A DNA stretch of 64,000 nucleotides from Patiria pectinifera. Taxonomy: Eukaryota; Echinodermata; Asteroidea; Valvatida; Asterinidae. A program made the position numbers and the translations under genes. Positions 23,400 to 32,860 of this stretch are shown here, one piece after another (the first letter of the stretch is position 1; every line of letters starts with the position of its first letter). Under the pieces are notes generated by a model. That model saw nothing but the letters and a program-made list of their open reading frames with translations. It was not told where the DNA came from and ran no database searches. The stretch covers positions 15,154,863-15,218,862 of the forward strand of contig CM057135.1 of NCBI GenBank assembly GCA_029964075.1. Reading direction: 5' to 3'.

Positions 23400-24141
23400 A
23401 TGAGTAACTTTGACACCAGCGGAATAGCAAATACGATTTACCACGGAGCCGTCATATCAGGTTTTTCGATGGGATACGCCATCGATAAAGGGTACCTAGA
23501 ATTTCATTTATCGCGTCTCACAGAACTCGATGATGAGATTGCAGCCACGAGACAGGAACTCGACGAATCGCACAGCAAGGAGGGTCGAAGAGAGTTAAAC
23601 GATAGATTAAACGACTTAAACGCTGAAAGATCCGCCAGATAAGAAGCCGCAAAAAAAAAAAAAAAAAAAAAAACGAGGGCTCAAAAGTCAGATCGCTAGA
23701 ATCAAAGAAACGATTAATAAAATATTAGGCGGCGACAAGACTCTGGCGGAAAAGAGTAGAACTCTGTTTAGAGAACAACGCGTGACCATAGTGAGTATTT
23801 TAGCCACTTTTAGTTTAGCCATCAGCACGATATTGAGTAGCATCGTCTCTAGCGTGAGAGGTGCGGGTGCTCCAACCGCACCATCGCCAACACCTCCAAA
23901 ACCAACTCCACCAAAAGGCGGTATCAAAGAGTGGATTTCAAAACAACTCGGTAATTTTGCATCTGCTCTAAAAAAAATCCGAGGGAGCGCGTTGAGTGTT
24001 CTGCCGGGTATCATAGGCAGCGTACTAAGTTGGATATTTAACGCGTTGAGTAAGTCCGTATCGTGGTTGGCCGAACACGTGTGGGCTTTATTTTTGGGTG
24101 TGGGAGCCTTGGTGTTTGCGTACCTGCAAAAACGGTGGTAG
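23400..24141 (+). pseudogene. Copy A: fused small hydrophobic protein + coiled-coil membrane protein
   Basis: 23,400-23,490 is the start of the homologue of 42,972-43,214 (SNFDTSGIANTIYHGAVISG). A deletion then joins it in frame to the coiled-coil region of the homologue of 43,683-44,393. After a poly-A expansion at 23,650-23,672 the gene continues (SQIARIKETINKILGGDKTL) through a hydrophobic segment and a Pro/Thr linker. It ends with GIIGSVLSWIF ... VSWLAEHVWALFLGVGALVF, up to 24,141. This copy keeps the natural C-terminus that copy B has lost by an 11-bp deletion. Confidence 0.75.
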
Positions 24142-24189
24142 TTATAGTTGTAATTTAAGTTTAAACAAACAAAAAAGCCTTACCAGCGC

Positions 24190-25325
24190 AAAGTTGGTAA
24201 TTTTTTTTTTGTGATCAGAGTGTGACTTATTGCATTGCCTCGTAAGCTAAAATACCCATTACCAACGATAGCTAACATTCCTACCGTCAACGATAATTTT
24301 TTGTCTTGGTGAGTTTGTAGTTTCGTGGGCTCTTGGGTTAAAACTGTAGGTGAGGGTGTAGGTGTTGGTGAGGGTGTAGGTGCTGGTGTTGGTGATACAA
24401 TATCGTTCGTCATGGCTCGGGGTGTTGGTGGCGCGACGTCATCGGTGTCATCAAAAGAGTCGTCCGGTTGGGGTTGTGAGTTTAAATCTAGCACCAAACC
24501 AGTTTTCATACTCTGGTTAGCGATTTGAAGATTGTTGTTGTATCCGTCGTGCGTTCCAAACCTCAAGTTCATATCCGATGGAATTAAATACAAACCCGGT
24601 TTTACGACAAAATTTAAAGGCTTTCTGGCAAACTGCAACGAGTCTTGAAATTGATCGATACTCGTTTCCATGTCGTATACTGCATTGATGATATCTTCAA
24701 CGATGACGTTAAATTGTCTCTGAGCGTCTAATCCAGTGCCTGGTGATAATACGCTCATTTTTGTTTGAGCCTGCGCACCTAGTAAAGCGTACACGTAAGA
24801 TCTAATCGATTCGTTGATCTTTATGTTTCCCGCGGGGGTAAATGAACTTTTGGCTGGTATAAAATCTAACCAAGCCATTTTGACGATGTCGTCTTGTTCG
24901 AGATAACCATTCCAATGCTTAAAATAAGCATCGTGTTTATTTTTATCGTCTAAACCCCAATTTTTATCACCCCGGGGGTTGATAAAATCGTCGAGCGTGG
25001 TCTTGTTTTTATCATAGTCTAACGGCAAGAGTACAAACGATTTTGTTTTTTTGTTGTAAAGAAAAAGCTGACCTTAGCCATAACTCTTTTGATCTTTCGT
25101 CTGTTTAAAAGACTTATTTTGATCGATGCCAAACGTCCGACAAATGTTGGTAAATGATCCACGGTTATAGTTGTTGCCGAGAGCGTCAAACGCGTCTTCT
25201 CCCGGTATTGCTTTAAAATTTCGATTCCAACACCACAGCCCGTCGTAGCGCAATAGATTGCAAAGTTTAACTGATTTTGATAAAAATACATGGGGTCTAT
25301 TTTCCAACGAAGTACAGCTTCGCTA
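24190..25325 (-). pseudogene. Copy A: minus-strand Pro-rich membrane-anchored protein
   Basis: Homologue of 45,910-44,436. Readable from about 25,325: the NQLNFAIYCATTGCGVGI segment, then PGEDAFDALGNNY, DYDKNKTTLDDFINPRGDKN, GLYLIPSDMNLRFGTHDG, a PTPAPTPSPTPTPSPT linker and a hydrophobic tail (LTVGMLAIVGNGYFSL). It lacks the N-terminal 80-odd codons of copy B and has frameshifts at about 25,020 and 25,210. Confidence 0.75.
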
Positions 25326-25436
25326 TTTTATAGTCTGAGATTAAGTCGGGTACGACGTCGGGTTAAGTCGGGTATAGTCTGAGATTAAGTCGAGTCGCGT
25401 TGACCGTAATCTCGAGTTCACGTTTCACTTGTTTCA

Positions 25437-26915
25437 AAATGAGCAGACGTTTAAATTAGAAGACGTCGTAGATAATTTAAACGGCCAAAAATCTGTACGC
25501 GTAAAAAAGGTGATGTTTAACCCCGGATATTTTAATATTTCCAGCGCCACGGATATTGCTTGGTATACGAATATAGATGGGAGACCCGCTGAAAGACCTG
25601 ATGATGATGACGATAGAAGATACGAACGGGTTGGCTTAGATATAGAAGTAACAACAGATAGAGATTTTATTTAATCGTTTATACCTGAGACACCCTACGA
25701 CTTTTTAATTAGAGACGAAAACACTTTCAATAGAGTTATAAGCTATCTTATAGAAGCGTATGAAGAAGATAGACTAGACTCTGCTTTATAATCGATCGAA
25801 AAAGAAATAGAACAAATAATTGAAAGACAAAGAACTTACCGACGTACAACGCAATACGCTTGTATTTTTAATAACAAAGGTGATGTTTAACCCCGGATAT
25901 TTTAATATTTCCAGCGCCACGGATATTGCTTGGTATACGAATATAGATGGGAGACCTGCTGAAAGACCTGATGATGATGACGATAGAAGATACGAACGGG
26001 TTGGCTTAGATATAGAAGTAAGAACAGATAGAGATTTTATTGAATCGTTTATACCTGAGACACCCTACGACTTTTTAAATAGAGACGAAAACACTTTCAA
26101 TAGAGTTATAAGCTATCTTATAGAAGCGTATGAAGAAGATAGACTAGACTCTGCTTTATAATCGATCGGAAAAGAAATAGAACAAATAATTTAAAGACAA
26201 AGAACTTACCGACGTACAACGCAATACGTTTGTATTTTTAATAACAAATTTACTTGAAAGAAAAAGCTTCATCGATGAAGGTAACAAAATAGCGCTAGAA
26301 TATATCGAACGTATAATAAGCGAACCTAGGGTTAGAATAATTAGAGAAGCGAGTGTAACAATATGGGGGAGTCTTATCGTGTCTGGTGATAATTTAGATT
26401 TTATTTATCCGAGTCTTTTAGCGCCGTTATTAGCTGGAGTCACCGGTTCGGTCACCAAACCACCGGGGTGGTATGACGTCGATTGGTTCAATTTCATTTT
26501 AAATTATATATCCGGGTTAAGTTTTCGAGAATCTAAAAAGCTGACGTTGGTGGTAACCGACGTAAATCTCAAATTGCGCTTAAAGAGAGAAGTCTCTCGA
26601 TTACTTAATTTACCCAAAGGAAGACTAATACCCAAAGTGGTGTGTACGGGGTCTTACAATGTTAATTCGTTTAAATTTTTGTTTATTCGCTGCCCGCAAT
26701 TAAGTACGAGTGAACATTTCCTCGATGGTCGACCGTCTGATGTCTTAAAAATCGTACCCGTGGGTACGCGCAAACCCGAGCCTGATAGAGTCGAGGATTT
26801 AAAAAAAACCTTAAAAACGGTATAATCGACAAACTAACATTTTCAATCATAGGTGAAAAAGGACAGATCATCAACAACAAGGGTGTGAGTATAATGATAA
26901 AGTTGCAAATCTTTT
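25437..26915 (+). pseudogene. Copy A: penton-like gene with internal tandem duplication
   Basis: Homologue of 45,952-47,119. The N-terminal part (NEQTFKLEDVVDNLNGQKSV) is followed by a block (FNPGYFNISSATDIAWYTN ... TPYDFL) that is repeated with a period of 370 bases (about 25,510-25,879 and 25,880-26,249). The C-terminal part, 26,379-26,825, has GWYDVDWF, LTLVVTDVNLKLRLKREVSR and FKFLFIRCPQLSTSEHFLDG. Frameshifts occur near 26,810. Confidence 0.75.
25510..26249 (+). repeat. 370-bp tandem duplication inside the penton-like gene
   Basis: GGTGATGTTTAACCCCGGAT begins at 25,509 and again at 25,879. The two units differ at only a few bases, including TAA/GAA and ATT/AAT changes. Copy B has a single unit, so the duplication is recent and specific to copy A. 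Confidence 0.9.
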
Positions 26916-26943
26916 AATTTTAAAATCTTTTTATATTAAAAAC

Positions 26944-27512
26944 ATGAGTATATATATTAAGGTAATATACCCCGATATTTCTGGAGATGTACTGTGAATA
27001 AATAGTAACGAAGAAACAAAAGTGTACAGACTTAAAAAGATTGAAGAGATTCGATCTTTAATCTTGAAAGAGAGAGACCACCGAGAGCGCACTTATAAAA
27101 AAAAAAAACAAAGAGAATGATCGACACTATTAATTATGTTATATCAGCCCCCGTTGGATTGGTGCTAGAAGGAACGTTTATAGGCGCTTTTGGTGTAGAA
27201 ATTCTGCTTAGAATCGCGTGTAAGCGATTAACCGCCAAGCTGAAAAAGCACGACCAGAAAAAAATATTAGCGGACTCCAAACTTAACACGATTGAAGAAT
27301 ACGTGTCTCAAGCCATCAACGACGGAGATATATCGCACGAAGAGTTTATATTGATTACGAGAGAGCTCGAGAGAACAAAGACCAGCACAAAGCTTCAAAA
27401 AATTAAAAAGATTCAGACTTTGAAAAAGAACTTAAAAACGGGTAGACGAACGGCTGGCAAAAGAAAAAAAAAATCTCTTATCGAAAAACTTACAAGTTCA
27501 AATTCTCGGTAA
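26944..27512 (+). pseudogene. Copy A: ERDHRER-type membrane protein
   Basis: Homologue of 47,145-47,801. It starts MSIYIKVIYPDISGD; a TGA follows at about 26,995. It then has KIEEIRSLILKERDHRER, a deletion of the first hydrophobic segment (joined at about 27,135), SAPVGLVLEGTFIGAFGVEI, and a Lys-rich tail to 27,512. Function unknown. Confidence 0.75.
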
Positions 27513-27534
27513 AGAAACATTATGAACGCGATCC

Positions 27535-28021
27535 ACCGAGTTACACCTCTATATCACCTCTTAGGGCGTCACCCTCGGCCCCGCCTTTATTGTAGTGGTC
27601 ATTGTATCTTTTTAAGGCTTTATTAAATTGATTTTGAGTCACTTTAAATAAATCTCTAACTCGTTCTTTGTCTTATCGAACGACATGATGAAGACACGCG
27701 GCTATTAATGATCGTTTAACACATACGTTTCCCCTCAATGTTTTGTAATTAACGAGCTCGTTATAGTTATGGATTGATTCTTGGACATCTTCTGAGTCTT
27801 GCTCTGGACACACAGAACAAAATCAGTTTCTCCAGACTTTTCTTTTGATTCCTCTTTAAAATGGACCAATTGATACGATCTTCTTGCGCATTTTCTGCTG
27901 AAAAAAAAACAAAGTAACGTGAGACTATTTCACCGCACGTTTCACAAATTAAGAAACCATTCCCGATGATTATATGGTGATCGCACTTATCCCCGTGTTG
28001 CGGCGTCTCAAAGCATTCCAT
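27535..28021 (-). pseudogene. Copy A: TFIIB-like transcription factor pseudogene
   Basis: It starts at 28021 (MECFETPQHGDKCDHH). The zinc ribbon C-x2-H ... C-x2-C with CETCGEIVSRYF is intact. Frameshifts follow near 27,905 and 27,830. The C-terminal half (about 27,760-27,540) is collinear with the cyclin-like part of the copy B gene. The gene is shared by both long copies at the same position and orientation. Confidence 0.8.
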
Positions 28022-28327
28022 CTGTTTAATAAACTTTAAATAAAAATGATTGCATTTTTAAATAAAAATTAAATATCACCCTCTGTTTATAATTGATATT
28101 CCGCACACCCATTAATAGCGCCCTCTATATGATAAACAATACTCAGACACAAACAAAATAAACCTGAAGAAACAAATTATATTTACAACCATTTATTTAT
28201 ACAAATTTTACAAAGATTTACAAACTATGATAAACTTTATGACAACAATATCAAAGTCTTTTTTAAAAGCATTCACGTTGCTAGGCACCACACTTAATAA
28301 ATCATACACATAAATAGACTCTGATTG

Positions 28328-28357
28328 TATTCGGGTCATACTCGGACCCGAATACAA
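28328..28357. repeat. Hairpin-forming inverted repeat 3' of the DUF3102-like gene
   Basis: GTATTCGGGTC and its complement GACCCGAATAC are separated by 7-8 bases. The element lies at the place where copy B carries a 112-bp tandem array. Confidence 0.7.
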
Positions 28358-28459
28358 TAGAAACCAATTGTCATGTTAACAACTTTGATGATTCGTATAA
28401 TGATTAGCCTTGTCTAGTTATCGTGACAAGCAGTGACTTTGTACACATTTTGTACCCGA

Positions 28460-29302
28460 TGGGATATATACAAAAACCATATCGACTAACGTCATGATAA
28501 AACAATGCATAATCAGGTAGTCCTATATGTACTTTGTTTCCAAATATGGGCGATATGTGAGACTTGCAACATAACTTTAATTTCTGTTCTAATGCTGTAA
28601 AGGTTGTAAAATGGTGGTCCTAATATTCTAAACAAGGGATAGTCGTATAATAAATGTGAAATCACGCGTAGCTTATTCGCGTAAGATCGTTGGATACCTA
28701 CGTTGTCTTTTAAACAGTCTTCCCAGGATTGTAATGGCTGCTCATAAGCATGAATCGCATGAGCAATGTGAAGTACTCTTCCGTAGTCTAGATAAAAACG
28801 GATTTTGAGGGCCTCATGTCGCGTAACTCTATCATAGGCAGCTACAAGATAATTATGGGCTGCCTCCAGGTTTTGTACTTCAGAAAATTCACCTAAAGGA
28901 CAGCGGATTTTTTGAGAATAGTCTTCTTTTAATTTACCAATTAAATATAGATGCAGATCATTTCCAGTAAGCTTAGACGTTGTTTGTTTATCTTATAGAG
29001 ATCGAATATCCCCTTTTGGTTTTTTTGGTATTGATAAATATACGCTAGGACCTTATTCTTCTAACTCACCAATAAATGGTAACATTTCTTGGTGATACTT
29101 TTTATGTGCCCTTATTTTTTCTATCTTGTCCTTGCTCCATTGGTGGGTGTATTGCGTTTCTTGGTCCATCTGGGGTTTCGTATCGTCGCTTACTGGTGTG
29201 CGTGAAGGTGGTGTGTGGAGGGTGTTGGTTGTTAGATGTTCTGTAGTCCTCTCTGCCAAAATTCCTCTTGTCCGAGTTCTTCTTCTTCTTCAGTTCTGCA
29301 AA
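28460..29302 (-). pseudogene. Copy A: spliced DUF3102-like helical protein, main exon
   Basis: The main exon has an acceptor at about 29,302 (TATATTTTGCAG/AACTG on the minus strand). It reads through QYTHQWSKDKIEKIRAHKKY to EMLPFIGELEE. Two in-frame TAA codons follow (about 29,056 and 28,994). A long open part comes next, with GNDLHLYLIGKLKEDYSQ, HEALKIRFYLDYGRVLHIAH, LQSWEDCLKDNVGIQRSYAN and KLRVISHLLYDYPLFRILG. A helix, then W-x-C-I-x-x-S-x-A-x-x-L-R, resembles the DUF3102 pattern of phage and plasmid proteins. I treat that as resemblance only. An upstream exon ends at a GAAAG/GTAAAC donor near 29,402. Confidence 0.55.
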
Positions 29303-31089
29303 ATATATTTAAAAAATAATAAGTTTAAGAGTAAAAACCTACTGTAGAGTTTATCACTCTCTTACTTTAAACTAAAAATATTGTCAAAAAAAATCAGTTT
29401 ACCTTTCAACAGTGAAGTAACTTAATTTCTTGTGTCTGCTTCAAAAGCTTGAGCACGTTCTGTCGATTCACAGAATAGATTCTAAAAAGGGTAAACAAAA
29501 TCAAGAATTAAGTTATAAAAAAAATGACCAGAGCTCTCCCTACGGGTAGTAAACCCAATCGAACAATTTGCATGAATAAGGATATTGATCATATACCTTA
29601 TTCATAAACAAACTGCTTTTAAAACTATTCAATGCAAGCAAGTCTACCTAAACATAAACTAAAGACTAGACTTCCTCATGCTTGAAATAAATAAATCTAT
29701 ATTAACGCAGGTTAAACATTCATACGACTTCCAAATATAATCTAAACTTATGTTTTCACGTCGGCGCCAAGCGCCAGTTTGATTCTTGAATCATAATTCA
29801 CTTGCACACACTGAATGTTTAAAAAAAATACACAGCGATCGAACAGAGTTTTAATAGTATTTTGGTAGTTTAGCTGCCCCGTATTTGAAAATGAAGCCAG
29901 TGTAATGTTGATTGTCGTCTCCTTAATTACGTTCAGTGCTGTAGAGGCAGATCCCACTAAACTCTGTCTTATATTCTACTGGCAGTCTGCTGTAAGGGCC
30001 ATCTCACTTATTGTCACAAGTGACTGTGTATATTTTCCCTAGTTTTCATTTGTTCATTGAATTGATTTATTTGGTTGAGTGGTTTTCAGTGTTTGTATGT
30101 GTGTGTGTTTGTGTGTGTGTGGATTCAGTGCTAGGTTGTAAGTTCCAGTGATGAATATTCAGTATTGTTGAGTAAGCCATTCATGGTATGTGGGTGTGCC
30201 AAGGAAAGTGCTTTGTTACCCGTGTGTGCCATAGTTAGCAGTTTGAGTGATCAGTAGAGTATGAACATTTGCCAAATGCCTTCCAAAATTCCTTGCATGG
30301 GAGCGGCTTGGGGTTTTGCCTATGCTAAGCTGCTGCAGGCACTTGCTCGCCAGACACACGTGAGAGAGGACCTACTTTGTCCTGAAACTAAAATCATACA
30401 GCTAGATTTTATTGCCAGCTTTAGCCTGAACAGCCAACAACCACATATCTACATTGCAATTATGTGGTCTTCATAAAAAGCTGACATTGTATGCAACACC
30501 GAGAGAGTTTCGAAGATGCAAACTGTAAGTTTAAATTATTTTCTTTGTCCACTTTATTTCTTGAATTCATTAGAAGTGAAATTGATTTAATTGTAAAATC
30601 TGAGATTGAATTCTTTACTTGCTGAAAATGGTGCGGAATCTTAGTGGGATTTTGGCTTGTAAAATTTCCAATCTCAGATGGCACAAAGAATGGGGAGATG
30701 TTTCTACCGAGTAGAGTGAGCCTCGCACTACCCTGAGGAACTGAAGCTCTTTTCAAGGACTCCTACCTCTACCGGACCCCTTGGACCGAAATCTGAGTGA
30801 TGCTGCATAGACAGTTGGCAGGCTGACAAGGACCTGGCGGCAGTCACCTTTATGATTGTATAAAATAACTGGCGAAATACAATAAACTTGATTTGGATTT
30901 TGAATGCGAGAGTGTAAATATTTTTAAATGAACAAGATTGAAAGAAGGATTAATAATTATTTAATTTTCCCAAAGATAATATTTGATGTGGTATTGGTAA
31001 TCTAAATGACTTGAGATTAATACAGAAAGAAAAGAAAAAAAAAGTAAGACTGCTGCAAACTGCTTACTGACTGGATGGACCTGAAATGT
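29303..31089. other. Non-coding: 5' exon/intron of the DUF3102-like gene, then unassigned DNA
   Basis: 29,303-29,401 is the intron and about 29,402-29,480 the upstream exon. 29,500-29,990 is similar to 49,500-49,830 in copy B (CGTCGGCGCCA and CATCTCACTTAT blocks). 30,000-31,089 holds a TG-rich stretch (about 30,090-30,122), an AATAAA near 30,881 and no gene that I recognise. Confidence 0.45.
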
Positions 31090-32547
31090 ATTAATCTAAA
31101 AATTAATGTGGCCTGACGTTGCGAACTTAGCAAGTTCTTCTTCAGAGGCTAAAACAGAAATGACAGAGGTACATACATTAACATGGGGGTGCACACAAAC
31201 ATGCAGGGCTGAAAGAAGAAACACAAAAGGAGGATTAGGTGGGAAAGGTGTGGAAAGATGCAGGGGAGGGTGGATGAGAGAACAAAGGAACAAAGGGAGG
31301 TGGCAAACCACAAGGGGTCTGGTGTAAACAGGGGAGGGACCAGAAAGGGGAAGGATCAAAGGTCACAGGGAGTGGGAACGGACAAAAGAGTGTGAGAGTG
31401 ATGATGATTGGGGGGGGGGGGGAACAGTATGGAAGTGGAAAGGGATGAAAGATGGGGGAAGATGGGTAAACACAAACAAGGAAGACCAGGTGGATTATCT
31501 GTAACAGAAGACAATGGAGGAAGAAAAGGATTAATCATTCCCAAGTTGGATGTTGAGACCATGTGGTTGAATAGTTCGAAGACGATTCATCCACACTTTC
31601 TCTCTGCTGAGGCGAACTGAGTCCTTGCGATGGCCAAGAGATTCAATGCCCTGCAAAATCATATCAGAAATGGAGTGGTTAGGCAGGTTGAAGTGATGAC
31701 CAACAGGGGTGTCTAGTTTCTTGGTGTTGACCGTTGACCGGTGGGCATAGAAACGCTTCTTGAGCGTATTCATAGTCTCACCTACATACTGCACTCCAGA
31801 GAACCTGCAAGAAATGAGATATATGACATTAGAGGTGTTACAAGTGATGTTACCAATGGTTCTGTGGGTAGTGATAGAAGAGTGGCCAGAAAAGGAGTCA
31901 GACTCCTTGATATGAATCTGGCAGACAACACATCTGGAACTGCACTTGAAAGTACCATGCTGGGTGGGAGGGGATGCATCTAAGGATGGGACTTCAGCTC
32001 GAACAATCAGGTCCCGTAGATTTCGAGGACGCCTGTAAGCCAATGTGGGGCCGTTGGGGATGGCGTGGGCAGGGCGATCTGAAGTATGGAGGATATGATG
32101 ATTGGCATTAGTGATTTTGCGAAGCGGAGGGAGATTGGGGTGAAACGTGGTAACCAAGGGAATCATGGGTTTGGCCATGGCATCAGGGGCCTTTCCCGTG
32201 AGAGCTAGATTTCTGGGGATAGCTTTAGCTCTGGCAATGGCACGATGAACTTGGCGAGAGCTGTGACCCCTGGCCACCAAGTTGTTCCTCAGTATCTGTG
32301 TATGGCGGGAGAAATCGGAATCATTAGAACAAATTCTTCTGAGTCTGAGTGCCTGGCTAAACGCTATGCCACTTTTGCAGTGCCTGGGGTGACAGCTGGA
32401 GGAGTGGAGGTACTGGTGGGTGTCTGTGGGTTTGGAATACAGGTCAGTGGTTAGTGAGTTGCCTTGCTTGCGGACGGTGACATCCAGAAAGTGGGTTTGG
32501 TGAGCCGAGAACTCCGACGTGAATTTGATGGTTCTGTGGAAGGAATT
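31090..32547 (-). mobile_element. Penelope-like element, 5'-truncated, with GIY-YIG endonuclease
   Basis: The open frame runs on the minus strand from about 32,550 to 31,531. It starts inside the RT thumb (FHRTIKFTSEFSAHQTHFLD, then LYSKPTDTHQYLH and HCKSGIAFSQALRLRRIC). A Cys-rich linker follows (FKCSSRCVVCQIH), then a GIY-YIG domain (VIYLISCRFSGVQYVGET, with the catalytic-type KKRFYAHRSTV and GHHFN). The RT palm is missing. The apparent N-terminal 70 codons come from the neighbouring Polinton TIR. The 3' flank down to about 31,100 includes a G12 run at about 31,410-31,421. The frame is intact over about 340 codons. Confidence 0.85.
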
Positions 32548-32765
32548 AGTAGAAGAAGGGGGAGGGTACGGCGACAAATCCCATTTTTTGCCCCCCTCTC
32601 CCCAATAATCTCGCCCATAGCCCCACCCACTGGCCACACCCCCTAGCCCCGCCCCTCCCCTTAATCTCTGCCCCCTCTCTCCCATGATATCTGCCCCCGC
32701 CCCTCCCTTGCCCTCCCAATATCTCAGTCTCGGAATCGGCCAAAACCAGCTCAATATCTCTCTCT
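32548..32765. repeat. Left TIR of copy B
   Basis: The outer part is AGTAGAAGAAGGGGGAGGGT then ACGGCGACAAATCCCAT. The inner part (about 32,660-32,750) is C-rich: TTAATCTCTGCCCCCTCTCT, TGATATCTGCCCCCGCCCCT, then AATATCTCAGTCTCGGAATC and GGCCAAAACC. The inner part matches 50,103-50,200 in inverted orientation. The outer part instead resembles the D end at 53,464. Confidence 0.85.
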
Positions 32766-32843
32766 GTACAGCCGGCGAGTCTGATTGCTTATAAATCCAA
32801 AAATAATGACCTCATCTTCAAAAAAAATTTTAAAATAAATATT

Positions 32844-32860
32844 ATATTACTATATAATAA
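32844..32860 (+). promoter_or_regulatory. AT-rich start-proximal promoter-like motif (PolB)
   Basis: CTATATAATAA directly precedes the polymerase ATG at 32,861. The same TATAATAA or TATATTAAA type of motif precedes the starts at 39,967, 42,573, 42,972, 43,237 and 47,145. A very short leader is implied. Confidence 0.5.

Larger units (their letters stand above)
18222..29990 (+). mobile_element. Polinton/adintovirus-like element, copy A (decayed)
   Basis: The gene order is the same as copy B: PolB (+), integrase (-), membrane protein (+), capsid/ATPase (+), small proteins (+), a minus-strand Pro-rich protein, a penton-like gene (+), an ERDHRER protein (+), TFIIB-like (-) and a DUF3102-like gene (-). 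The left end (AGTAGGGGGAGGG, 18,222) leads to CCAGACTTTGCCAT (about 18,242-18,255), which also occurs in the right TIR of copy B. All core genes have stops, frameshifts or large deletions. No right TIR was found, so the right limit is approximate and set by the end of similarity. Confidence 0.8.
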
